Positions 45,792-54,068 of a stretch of DNA of 64,000 nt are shown piece after piece. The notes beneath the pieces are model-generated. The model saw only the letters and a program-made list of their open reading frames with translations. It ran no database searches and had not been told where the DNA came from. The number at the start of each line of letters is the position of its first letter. Within the stretch, counting starts at the first letter, position 1. The stretch spans positions 62,001 through 126,000 of the forward strand of contig NZ_LSZH01000012.1 of the NCBI RefSeq assembly GCF_001647545.1, written 5' to 3'. The DNA comes from Acinetobacter sp. SFB. Its GTDB lineage: Bacteria > Pseudomonadota > Gammaproteobacteria > Pseudomonadales > Moraxellaceae. Both the position numbers and the translations under genes were made by a program.

Positions 45792-46235
45792 TTAAACTTT
45801 GATAATCAGTACAGGAATAGGCGATTGGGTCAATACAGCTTGTGCCACACTTCCCAGCACTAGTTTTTTGAATCCTGTGCGACCATGTGAACCCATAATA
45901 ATTAAATCCGCACCGACTTCATCGGCCACATGAATAATTCCTTCAGCAGGTGAGACACCGCGAATGATTTTGGTATCTACATCAATGTTATCTCGAATGA
46001 AGGATTGCTTGATTTCAGTTAAACGTAACTGTGCATTCTTTTCAGCCTGCATAAAGTAATCTGTAATTGCAGGTGCAACTTTATAAAAGTCCACCCCGAT
46101 AAATGGATCTACAGCAATCACACTGGTAATCGTGACTTGGCAATGAAGGGCTTGGGCTAAAGATAATGCTTGTTCAACCGCTGCATAAGAAATAGGAGAT
46201 TCATCTACCGGAACTAAAATATGTTTATAAGTCAT
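45792..46235 (-). CDS. Universal stress protein (UspA family), copy A
   Basis: A 147-residue Usp domain. The N-terminal strand YKHILVPVDESPISYAAVEQAL and the ATP-binding loop IMGSHGRTGFKKLVLGSVAQ (G-2x-G-9x-G-S pattern) are present, so it belongs to the ATP-binding class. Usp proteins accumulate under starvation, oxidative or drug stress. A paralogue lies 132 bases upstream on the same strand. Confidence 0.9.
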   Translation of the reverse strand: MTYKHILVPVDESPISYAAVEQALSLAQALHCQVTITSVIAVDPFIGVDFYKVAPAITDYFMQAEKNAQLRLTEIKQSFIRDNIDVDTKIIRGVSPAEGIIHVADEVGADLIIMGSHGRTGFKKLVLGSVAQAVLTQSPIPVLIIKV

Positions 46236-46367
46236 GAATTTATCCTTATGGATATAGCTGATTTGGAAATTTTTTAATGGTGATGCTCAGTCATTATGAA
46301 AAATGAGAGGTTCATTTGAATAGCCAAATAAACCCGACATCAGACTGCAGGATTTATTAATCAATAG

Positions 46368-46811
46368 TTATTCTTTAACAATTAAAACAGGAAGTTTTGT
46401 TCCTTTTAAAACGTCTTGAGCAAAGCTCCCCAGCAAGAACTTTTGAAAACCTTTACGGCCATGTGAACCCATAACAATCAAATCAGTTTTTAATTTTTCT
46501 GCAGTTTCAATAACTCCTTCTTCAGAGACATTGCCTTTAACCACCTGAATGTTGGCAGTGACACCATTTTCACTGGCAATGGCTTGAGCTTGTTTCAATG
46601 AATTTTCAGCATTGGTATAGGCTTGTACGAAATACTCTTTCATAATGGGAGAGGGATAGTAAAAGTCTGCATCAGAAAACGGGTCTTCAGTAACTAAACT
46701 GATTAATGTTAATTGGCCGCCAAAAGCTTGGGCAATCTGAGCTGCTTTCTGCACTGCAGACAATGAAATAGGGGAACCGTCAACTGGGACTAAAATATTT
46801 TGATAAGGCAT
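46368..46811 (-). CDS. Universal stress protein (UspA family), copy B
   Basis: A 147-residue paralogue of the preceding Usp gene, same length and register, clearly diverged. It has YQNILVPVDGSPISLSAVQKAA and the nucleotide loop VMGSHGRKGFQKFLLGSFAQ. The pair is probably an older tandem duplication, since far fewer residues match than in the MarR pair. Confidence 0.9.
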   Translation of the reverse strand: MPYQNILVPVDGSPISLSAVQKAAQIAQAFGGQLTLISLVTEDPFSDADFYYPSPIMKEYFVQAYTNAENSLKQAQAIASENGVTANIQVVKGNVSEEGVIETAEKLKTDLIVMGSHGRKGFQKFLLGSFAQDVLKGTKLPVLIVKE

Positions 46812-47083
46812 AAGACTTGTTCCTGTAAGTTTATTATGTAGCTATTAATTATAGATAGCACATTGTCTTTGAATGATCAATTTAGACTGTGAAAAATGAT
46901 TTGAAATTCATTAAATTATCTAAAAATCATAGATATAAATGTGTTCTGTTTTGCATTTAATTCCGAGTTGAAAACTAAACATTGCTATAAATATTTCTAA
47001 ATGTTTAAACAGGTATTAAAATGCTCAAAAATATTATCGTCTGCAATGAATAGCGAACGAAATAAATTCAATAAGGGAAGGCT

Positions 47084-48091
47084 GTGTATTCAAAATTTTT
47101 GGGTTTAACTTTGGGGTTAATTGCTGTTTTAAACAGCAGTGGTTGCCAGAATACACAAAGTAGTACCAAGGTGATTGCGAGTGTTTTTAATGCTTCCACT
47201 AATGTGCAAAAAAAAATGATTGATAAATATGCACCCCAAGAGGTTTTGGTGCAGAAAAATATTATGTATATGCAGCAACCCTCATTAACTTTGGATGTTT
47301 ATCAGCCCAAAAATGTGATGCAACTTGAACCACGTCCAACCGTAGTTTGGGTTCATGGCGGTGGCTGGGTTTCAGGTTCTAAAGAACATGCGCGTGGCTA
47401 CTTTAAACTTTTAGCTAACGAGGGCTATAACGTGGTTTCAGTGCAATATCAGTTTGCACCGAAAGTGATTTATCCCACTCAGTTACTACAAATTAATCAG
47501 GCATTAAAATTTATAACCGAGTATTCGCAGGAATATCATATTAATGCCAATCAATTATATTTGGCGGGTGATTCTGCAGGTGCGAATCTAGTCAGTCATT
47601 ATGCAGCTTTAATCAGTCATCCAGATTTTGCGCAGCAGTCGGGTATTACGCCGTTGATTCACCGTGATCAGATTAAGGGCTTGATTTTACATTGCGGTAT
47701 TTACGATATGAATGCTTTTATTAATACTGCGTCAGATGAATTGAAATTAATCGAGTGGGGCGTATTTAACTTGGTTCAAGCCTATACGGGTAATAAGAAA
47801 GATGATGCTGAATTTTTAAAAAGTATATCTCCAATTCAATATTTAACAGCGAATTATCCACCCGTATTGATTAGTGGCGGGAATAAAGACTTTTTAACCC
47901 CGACACAATCTGTACCTTTTGTAAAAGCTTTGATGAATCAGAACATACCTGTTACCGAAGTATTTTATCCCAACTCCAAAGAATTTCTAGTCCATGAATA
48001 TCAATTCATGATGAGTAAAAAAGCCAGTCAGCAGACATTTCAACAGACGATTCAATTTATTCAAAAATATAGTCCTGCAGTTTTTAAGTGA
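47084..48091 (+). CDS. Alpha/beta hydrolase (esterase), lipoprotein-like N-terminus
   Basis: A 335-residue esterase/lipase-fold hydrolase. The start is GTG, placed by AAGGGAAGG just upstream. The N-terminus has a signal peptide with a lipobox-like end (AVLNSSGCQNTQ), so it may be a lipoprotein. Catalytic motifs are the oxyanion HGGGWVSGSKEH, the nucleophile GDSAGANLVSHY, an acidic residue near LISGGNKDFLTP, and the His in EFLVHEYQF. The substrate is unknown. Confidence 0.85.
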   Translation: MYSKFLGLTLGLIAVLNSSGCQNTQSSTKVIASVFNASTNVQKKMIDKYAPQEVLVQKNIMYMQQPSLTLDVYQPKNVMQLEPRPTVVWVHGGGWVSGSKEHARGYFKLLANEGYNVVSVQYQFAPKVIYPTQLLQINQALKFITEYSQEYHINANQLYLAGDSAGANLVSHYAALISHPDFAQQSGITPLIHRDQIKGLILHCGIYDMNAFINTASDELKLIEWGVFNLVQAYTGNKKDDAEFLKSISPIQYLTANYPPVLISGGNKDFLTPTQSVPFVKALMNQNIPVTEVFYPNSKEFLVHEYQFMMSKKASQQTFQQTIQFIQKYSPAVFK

Positions 48092-48182
48092 GGCTAGAGG
48101 CTATTTTAGTTGAAAAATTAAAGACAAATTTTATTAAAATATATGACTTACTCTTTGCTGAGTATATTTTGAGGAGGCGGAT

Positions 48183-48527
48183 ATGAATCCTGTTTTCATT
48201 GCCTATGCTTTACTTGCCTTAGCAATTATTTCAGAAGTGGCAGGCTCAACTTTTTTAGTGAAATCTGAAGGTTTTACTAAATTGGGTCCAAGCCTTTTCG
48301 TTTTTATCTTTTATGTCATTTCGTTTTATTTATTATCTCAAGTGATTAAAACGATTCCTTTGGGCATTGCTTATGCCATATGGGGAGGCGTGGGTATTAT
48401 TTTGACCGCTTTAATTGGTTTTTTTATCTTCCGGCAAAGTCTGGATTTAGCTGCGGTGATTGGGATTGCCATGATTGTTGCAGGCGTTATTGTGATGAAT
48501 GTTTTTTCTAAATCAGTAGGTCATTAA
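48183..48527 (+). CDS. Small multidrug resistance (SMR) family transporter
   Basis: A 114-residue four-helix protein. The first helix carries the essential Glu (IISEVAGSTFLVKSEGFT), and the YAIWGGVGIILTALIGFFIF segment is the SMR fingerprint. SMR proteins export quaternary cations as dual-topology dimers. It resembles EmrE/MdtI-like members but is not identical to the AbeS N-terminus I know. Excellent GGAGGCGG ribosome-binding sequence. Confidence 0.88.
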   Translation: MNPVFIAYALLALAIISEVAGSTFLVKSEGFTKLGPSLFVFIFYVISFYLLSQVIKTIPLGIAYAIWGGVGIILTALIGFFIFRQSLDLAAVIGIAMIVAGVIVMNVFSKSVGH

Positions 48528-48657
48528 TTTTATAAGTTATAAAATGACTTCTATTAAAAAACAATCAGGCGATCAAATAACGCAATGTGGAGGGAAAATA
48601 TAAATAGATAAAATAACTTATATCCCTATAAAGGGATATAAGTAAAAAAGACATACA

Positions 48658-49839
48658 TTATTTGAGGGATGATCGCGTTTTAAACTTCAATACGATTGAC
48701 ACCGCAAAGCCAAATAATAATCCCCAGAATGCTGAACCAATCCCAAAGAACTGTATTCCTGAAGCGCTGAATAAGAAGGTCATTAAAGCCGCTTCTCGTT
48801 CATTGACATCTTGGAAAGCGATGGCAATGTTATGACTGATCGTGCCAAATAAAGCAATTCCCGCAAGAGCCACAATAAAAATGTGTGGAAATGACATGAG
48901 TAAGCTGGTAAGCGTTGCCGCGAAAATGCCCATCACAATATAAAAAAAGCCACAGCTTATTCCTGCAATATAGCGCTTTTTGGGATCTGGATGCACTTGA
49001 TCATCTAAACTGACTGCAGCACTGATGGCAGCAATATTGACACTATAGCAACCAAAAGGTGCAAATAGGGTTTGAGCAACCCCGGTCCAGCCAATAAGGT
49101 GGTTGACATGTGGTTGATAGCCATAGCTTTTGATCATGGCAATTCCAGGTAAATATTGAGATGCCATGTTGATTACAAATAAGGGCAGGGCTAATCCTAA
49201 AATAGCTGACCAAGTGAATACAGGCGTTATCCATACCGGTTTAGCTACGCTCCATTGTAAAACCGGAGTGTGAAACTGCATAAACATGGGACAAAGGATC
49301 AGTCCGCCAATCACGGTAATCACGATGCTATAACGGGGTGACAGTCGTTTTGATAGAATGTAAACGGCCAAAAGTGAAAGAATAAAGCCCCAATCATTTT
49401 GCATGCTGGCAAAAAGTGCGATGCCAAATTTGAGTAATACCCCGGTAAGCATGGCACTGGTCAAGCTTTGCGGAATATAGGACAAGACTTTCTGAAAAAT
49501 GCCTGAAAAACCTAAAATTGCGGTGAGTAACCCGCAGATAAAAAATGCACCAATGGCTTCATATAAGCTGTAGCCGCTACCCGTTGCCAAAATCAGCGCA
49601 AGCCCAGCAGTCGACCAAGAGGTCGCAACTGGATATTTAAATTTCCAGGAGAGAATTAAACCTGAGAGTCCAATCCCTAAACCTAAGGCCCAAAACCAGG
49701 AGGTGATTTGTTCAGGAGTTGCACCTAATATTTGCGCAGCTTGAATTACCAAAACCGCAGAAACACTGATACCAATCAGAAAGGTAATGAAACCTGCAAA
49801 TACAGCAGGAATAGAAAAATCTTGAAGAAATTTTTGCAT
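48658..49839 (-). CDS. benE: Benzoate/H+ symporter family transporter BenE
   Basis: A 393-residue permease of the BenE family with about twelve hydrophobic helices. Typical segments are FSIPAVFAGFITFLIGISVS at the N-terminus, SWSTAGLALILA, and FGCYSVNIAAISAAVSLDDQVHPDPKKR in the middle. BenE takes up benzoate by proton symport in Acinetobacter. The benABCD genes are not here, so the substrate may differ. Confidence 0.85.
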   Translation of the reverse strand: MQKFLQDFSIPAVFAGFITFLIGISVSAVLVIQAAQILGATPEQITSWFWALGLGIGLSGLILSWKFKYPVATSWSTAGLALILATGSGYSLYEAIGAFFICGLLTAILGFSGIFQKVLSYIPQSLTSAMLTGVLLKFGIALFASMQNDWGFILSLLAVYILSKRLSPRYSIVITVIGGLILCPMFMQFHTPVLQWSVAKPVWITPVFTWSAILGLALPLFVINMASQYLPGIAMIKSYGYQPHVNHLIGWTGVAQTLFAPFGCYSVNIAAISAAVSLDDQVHPDPKKRYIAGISCGFFYIVMGIFAATLTSLLMSFPHIFIVALAGIALFGTISHNIAIAFQDVNEREAALMTFLFSASGIQFFGIGSAFWGLLFGFAVSIVLKFKTRSSLK

Positions 49840-49973
49840 AAATCCTTTGCATCATCATTTTATAACGGTTGAAAAGCGTAATAATCATACGCCTTTCATT
49901 TTTAAGCGCAAAGGCATAATTAAAATAATAAATAGCGCTGCTATCAGTTTAATTATTTAACAGCGAGCAGAAT

Positions 49974-50624
49974 TTATAAAGTCGTTGTCGCAAGCTTAAA
50001 CCCGAAACCGCAAAATAAAATTCCAACAGCAGCCACACAGGATGCAGTCACTTTATAACGCTGAGAAAAATAGGTCGCGAGTTTTGCGCCTGAAAAAATC
50101 AGGATAGTTAAATAACTCATACTAATGATCTGTAACACGACCGCAAGTGCAGTAAAGGTAATTGCTGGGTATGGATAAGCAGGATCAACAAACTGAACGA
50201 AGAAAGATAAATAAAACAGAATTGCTTTGGGGTTTAAAATACTAATAGTGAGTGCAGTTTTAAATGGCTGCAATTGCTCAATATTTTTTTCTGCGACTGC
50301 AATTTCTTTCTGTGAGTGAACAGTATTCCATGTGTGATAGGCGGCTATGAGCAATTTGATGCCCAAATAGCTGAGATAAAATGCACCAATAATTTTGAGT
50401 AAGATAAATATCCACGGGAAAGCGTGCAGCAATGAAGCTGCTCCAAGTGCGGTGAGTAAAATTAAAATGAGGTCACCGGTATAAACACCAAATGCACTTT
50501 TATAGCCGGCTTTAATGCCAAAACGCGAAGCGATGGACATCACGTATAAAGAATTCGGTCCCGGCAATAACACAATTAAGGTTGTACCAATAATATAGGT
50601 ACTAAGATCGGTTATCCCGAACAC
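49974..50624 (-). CDS. leuE: LysE/RhtB-family amino acid exporter (LeuE-like)
   Basis: A six-helix LysE-family exporter with TTLIVLLPGPNSLYVMSIAS near the N-terminus and LSILNPKAILFYLSFFVQFVDP in the middle, matching E. coli LeuE. The frame opens at TTG 50645, but I prefer the GTG at 50624 (MFGITDLSTYIIG), which gives an N-terminus aligned with LeuE and lies clear of the upstream terminator hairpin. The alternative end is 50645 (223 residues). The substrate (leucine and analogues) is inferred. Confidence 0.8.
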   Translation of the reverse strand: MFGITDLSTYIIGTTLIVLLPGPNSLYVMSIASRFGIKAGYKSAFGVYTGDLILILLTALGAASLLHAFPWIFILLKIIGAFYLSYLGIKLLIAAYHTWNTVHSQKEIAVAEKNIEQLQPFKTALTISILNPKAILFYLSFFVQFVDPAYPYPAITFTALAVVLQIISMSYLTILIFSGAKLATYFSQRYKVTASCVAAVGILFCGFGFKLATTTL

Positions 50625-50644
50625 AATAAATACACTCTCAAACA

Positions 50645-50690
50645 ATCAAAAAAGCCGACCTGTTTACTATAACAAAATCGGCTTTTTGAT
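50645..50690 (-). terminator. Intrinsic terminator after transaldolase gene
   Basis: Read on the minus strand, ATCAAAAAGCCGA and TCGGCTTTTTTGAT are separated by about 20 bases, and the second arm ends in a T-run. It lies 18 bases beyond the tal stop. Confidence 0.8.
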
Positions 50691-50707
50691 GGTGCAATAT
50701 TCGTATT

Positions 50708-51697
50708 TTAAGCTTGTATTTCAGCATCTAAGCCAAAAGACTGGCGAAGTAATGTACTTAATTGATCACGGGCTTTAATAAAGCCGTCAATGCCGCTCTG
50801 TAAAAGCTGCGAAGACATCAAGTCATGTTCAAGTTGTTGCTTGAAGGTTTCTTTGGTTAAAGGCGTAACAATACGCTGACAATGGGCTTGTGCGTGATTA
50901 TTTGAAAGCTGGGGAACGACTTCACGTTGATCCTGTTCAAGTTCTGCCAAAAGGTTAGGCGATACTGTAAGCAGGTCACAACCGGCTAATCCTAGAACTT
51001 GATCAACGCTTCGGAAGCTTGCTCCCATAATTTCCGTTTTAATACAGTGCTGTTTGTAGAAATGGTAAATCTGCTTCACTGAAAGTACACCGGGATCTTT
51101 ATCAATCGGGTAGTGATCTACATTTTCCGCTTTCTTGTACCAATCTAAAATACGACCGACAAAAGGTGAAATCAGCGTCACATTGGCTTCAGCACAGGCT
51201 TGAGCTTGATGCAAGCCAAACAATAAAGTGAGGTTGCAGTGAATACCTTCAGCTTCTAAAATTTTAGCAGCTTGAATGCCTTCCCAAGTCGAAGCAATTT
51301 TAATTAAGATACGGTTTTGATCAATGCCATAGGCTTTATACAGTGCAAGCAGTTCTTTGGCTTTAGCAACAGTTTCATCTGTATCATAAGACAAAGAGGC
51401 ATCAACTTCGGTTGAAACACGACCTTCAATGAGTTTAAGAATTTCAACACCAAACTTGACCGTGAGTATATCAATCGTGCGTTCAACTAAAAGATCACCG
51501 CTATAACCTTCAGATTTGGCTTGTTCAAAGGCAGCTTCAATTAATTCCTTATTTTCAGGTTGATTTGCCGCAGCCGTAATGAGGGAAGGATTGGTTGTTG
51601 CATCCAGTGGACGGTATTTTTCAATAGCGGAAAGGTCACTACTATCGGCAACAATGGTGGTTAGGCTTTTTAATTGGTTTAAGGCTGATTGAGTCAT
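50708..51697 (-). CDS. tal: Transaldolase
   Basis: A 329-residue transaldolase of the pentose phosphate pathway. The Schiff-base lysine is in RILIKIASTWEGIQAAKILE, preceded by VSTEVDASLSYDT. The N-terminus shows DATTNPSLITAAA. Also VTLISPFVGRILDWYKK. Length is slightly above the 317 of E. coli TalB. A terminator follows. Confidence 0.95.
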   Translation of the reverse strand: MTQSALNQLKSLTTIVADSSDLSAIEKYRPLDATTNPSLITAAANQPENKELIEAAFEQAKSEGYSGDLLVERTIDILTVKFGVEILKLIEGRVSTEVDASLSYDTDETVAKAKELLALYKAYGIDQNRILIKIASTWEGIQAAKILEAEGIHCNLTLLFGLHQAQACAEANVTLISPFVGRILDWYKKAENVDHYPIDKDPGVLSVKQIYHFYKQHCIKTEIMGASFRSVDQVLGLAGCDLLTVSPNLLAELEQDQREVVPQLSNNHAQAHCQRIVTPLTKETFKQQLEHDLMSSQLLQSGIDGFIKARDQLSTLLRQSFGLDAEIQA

Positions 51698-51783
51698 TGG
51701 TCTAGTTCTTAAAGTTATTTCCCGTATATTTGTTATATCACAATCTGCTTTTAACCCAAGTAAAAAGCATGTATAAGCCCTGT

Positions 51784-52674
51784 CTATTTTGTGTTTTTAC
51801 GCGAATTTCTAATGTGATTAATCAAAAAATGAGCAGCAGCACCCAGCTGACTTTCTCGACTCCAAACCAAATCGACAAAATATTCAAATTTAGGACTGAA
51901 ATCTAAAAAGTTAAGAATTTTAAGCTGCTGCTTGATGTGGGAATTTTGATTTAACATTTCCAGAGGTAAAACTCCCCAACCCAGACCTTCTACAATCATG
52001 GCGCAAGCAGAATGATTGTTGTCTGTACGCCAATATTTTTTGGAAAATAACAGTTCAGGCTTAATGGTTCGGTCACGGCTGGCCACCACAATTTGCCGGC
52101 TTTGCAAAATTTGCTCATACCTGACTTGTTCAAAGGCAGCTATGTCAGAGTCAATTGCGGCTACAGGAACCAAGGCCTCACGTTTAAGTTCGACAAACTG
52201 TTCACGACTTTCCAGTTGTTCACGTTCAAACATCAGTGCCAATTGAGCCGTTTGATTAAGCAGCATTTTTAAAGCATCTTCTTGTGGTGCTGAAAAAATA
52301 TTGATTTGCAGTTCGGGAAATTGTTTTTCGATCAGTGAAATATAATCAGTCCATTGTATGTGTAACAGTTCAGAGACCACCACAATATTCAAGCTTGATT
52401 CTAAGCCTCCACTTAAGGCAAAAGCATGCTGTTTCCATTGATTGATTTCGATTAAGAGTTGTTCAGTTTTTTCATACAAGGTCAATGCCTGCGGTGTGGG
52501 AACGGGTTCGCGGCCAACACGTTGAAATAACGATAAATTCAGATCTATTTCTAAATTGGCAATAGACATGCTCACCGCAGAAGGAACTTTTCCCAGCTTT
52601 CTGGCAGCAGCAGAAAATGAACCGCTTTCGATGACGGTCTTAAAAATAATCAGTTGTTCTTGGTTAATATTCAT
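51784..52674 (-). CDS. aceR: LysR-family regulator divergent from aceI-like gene (AceR-like)
   Basis: A 296-residue LysR regulator with N-terminal helix-turn-helix QLIIFKTVIESGSFSAAARKLGKVPSAVSMSIANLE. It is divergent from a PACE exporter gene with 84 bases between starts. This is the arrangement of AceR and aceI in Acinetobacter baumannii, where AceR activates aceI in response to chlorhexidine. The symbol is given on synteny plus family; I could not align it to AceR. Confidence 0.75.
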   Translation of the reverse strand: MNINQEQLIIFKTVIESGSFSAAARKLGKVPSAVSMSIANLEIDLNLSLFQRVGREPVPTPQALTLYEKTEQLLIEINQWKQHAFALSGGLESSLNIVVVSELLHIQWTDYISLIEKQFPELQINIFSAPQEDALKMLLNQTAQLALMFEREQLESREQFVELKREALVPVAAIDSDIAAFEQVRYEQILQSRQIVVASRDRTIKPELLFSKKYWRTDNNHSACAMIVEGLGWGVLPLEMLNQNSHIKQQLKILNFLDFSPKFEYFVDLVWSRESQLGAAAHFLINHIRNSRKNTK

Positions 52675-52699
52675 CTATCAAAACTTTTGAAAGAATCTA

Positions 52700-52714
52700 A
52701 TTCGATTAATCAAT
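52700..52714. promoter_or_regulatory. Possible LysR-type operator between aceR and aceI
   Basis: ATTCGATTAATCAAT, containing the palindrome GATTAATC and ATT/AAT ends in the T-N11-A style of LysR sites. It lies in the short divergent intergenic region. Confidence 0.4.
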
Positions 52715-52758
52715 AATATCAAAATAGAATGCATTTATCCAAATGAATGAGTAGAAAA

Positions 52759-53187
52759 ATGTTGATTTCCAAAAGAAGGATTGTCCATGCACTGAGCTAT
52801 GAGATCATCTTATTGGTCATCATTGCGATTGCCTTAAGCTTTATTTTTGATATGTCGATGGAAGTGACTGGAACACTGGGTGTTGCAATGGCGGTTACTT
52901 CAGTGTTTTGGAATATGATCTTTAACCATTTCTTTGAAAAGTTTGAAGCCAAACGTCATCTAAAAAGAACGGTAGGTGTGCGTATTCTGCACGCGATTGG
53001 TTTTGAAGGCGGCTTAATGTTAGCCACCATTCCAATGGTTGCTTATGCTCTGGAGATGAGCATTGGGCAGGCCATTCTGCTTGATTTAAGTATGACCCTG
53101 TGTATTTTGGTGTATACCTTTATCTTTCAATGGGGTTATGACGCGATTGAAAATCATCTAACACTTAAGCGGCTTGAGCAAACATAA
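52759..53187 (+). CDS. aceI: PACE-family efflux transporter AceI-like
   Basis: A 142-residue protein of the proteobacterial antimicrobial compound efflux (PACE) family: two bacterial-transmembrane-pair domains, four helices. Starting at ATG 52759 (MLISKRRIVHALSYE) puts the essential acidic residue at Glu15, as in AceI. An ATG at 52747 gives four extra residues. The segment SVFWNMIFNHFFEKFE and RILHAIGFEGGLML are conserved. AceI exports chlorhexidine and short-chain diamines. Divergent LysR regulator adjacent. Confidence 0.9.
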   Translation: MLISKRRIVHALSYEIILLVIIAIALSFIFDMSMEVTGTLGVAMAVTSVFWNMIFNHFFEKFEAKRHLKRTVGVRILHAIGFEGGLMLATIPMVAYALEMSIGQAILLDLSMTLCILVYTFIFQWGYDAIENHLTLKRLEQT

Positions 53188-53451
53188 GATATAAATTGAG
53201 CATTGTTTCACCCAATAATTCGGCTGTTTAAATAAAATTAAAAACTGACTATGTGTGGTCTTTTAGAGAGAGTAATTTTTTTTTGATATAAAACTGCTGT
53301 ACATACATTAACCTAAAACTGACATTTTGAAGCATAAAAGCGGCCTCATCTCCTCTATATTAAATTTTGCACTGCTTAAATATGAGAAAAGTGCATAGTT
53401 AAAACTTATTTTAAATTTAATTTAAAAGCATGATAAAAGGATAATACGAAA

Positions 53452-53979
53452 ATGAATGATAATTTTGATCGTGACGTTATAAAAAACCTTCCTAAAGATG
53501 CTCGAGATGATTTGAATGCAGATCCAATTACAGGTGAGCCAGGTGCACATCCAGTAGGAACTGGTGTGGGCGCAGCCGGAGGTGCAGTGGCTGGAGCCGC
53601 AGTTGGTGCAATGGGTGGCCCAGTTGGCGCAATAGTCGGTGGTGCTGTCGGGGCTGTGGTCGGCGGTTTAGCAGGTAAAGGTGCTGCGGAAGCAGTTAAT
53701 CCTACCGAAGAAGAAGCCTATTGGCGAGAAACGGCGCATACCACTCCTTACTATGCTGAAACACTGACCACCTATTCAGACTTAGATTATGAGCGAGATT
53801 ATGAAAACGCTTATCGAATTGGTTATGAAAACCGTCCTCATTATGACTCAAGTACGCGTTTTGAAGATGTGGAAAGTGAGTTGAAACTTAAATGGGATCA
53901 TGCCAAAGGATTGTCACGTTTAACGTGGAATGAAGCAAGAATTGCAGTTAAGGAAGCTTGGGATCGTGCTACACGATAA
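53452..53979 (+). CDS. Glycine-zipper domain protein
   Basis: A 175-residue protein without a signal peptide. Residues 36-80 form a Gly/Ala-rich glycine zipper (VGAAGGAVAGAAVGAMGGPV, AIVGGAVGAVVGGLAG). The flanks are acidic and Tyr-rich (TTYSDLDYERDYENAYRIGY), and the C-terminal helix is charged (KWDHAKGLSRLTWNEARIAV). Similar proteins in Acinetobacter and relatives are annotated as hypothetical. The zipper may insert into membrane or drive oligomers. Function unknown. Confidence 0.72.
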   Translation: MNDNFDRDVIKNLPKDARDDLNADPITGEPGAHPVGTGVGAAGGAVAGAAVGAMGGPVGAIVGGAVGAVVGGLAGKGAAEAVNPTEEEAYWRETAHTTPYYAETLTTYSDLDYERDYENAYRIGYENRPHYDSSTRFEDVESELKLKWDHAKGLSRLTWNEARIAVKEAWDRATR

Positions 53980-54008
53980 GCTTTAAATTCTCTTCATTTA
54001 TAAAATTT

Positions 54009-54045
54009 AAAAGCCCTCGGAAGTTTAACTTACGAGGGCTTTTTG
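54009..54045. terminator. Bidirectional terminator
   Basis: AAAAGCCCTCG (54009-54019) pairs with CGAGGGCTTTT (54033-54043), with T-runs on both sides, between convergent genes. Confidence 0.85.
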
Positions 54046-54068
54046 TTTAGAGAGCTAAAGCCGTTGGC

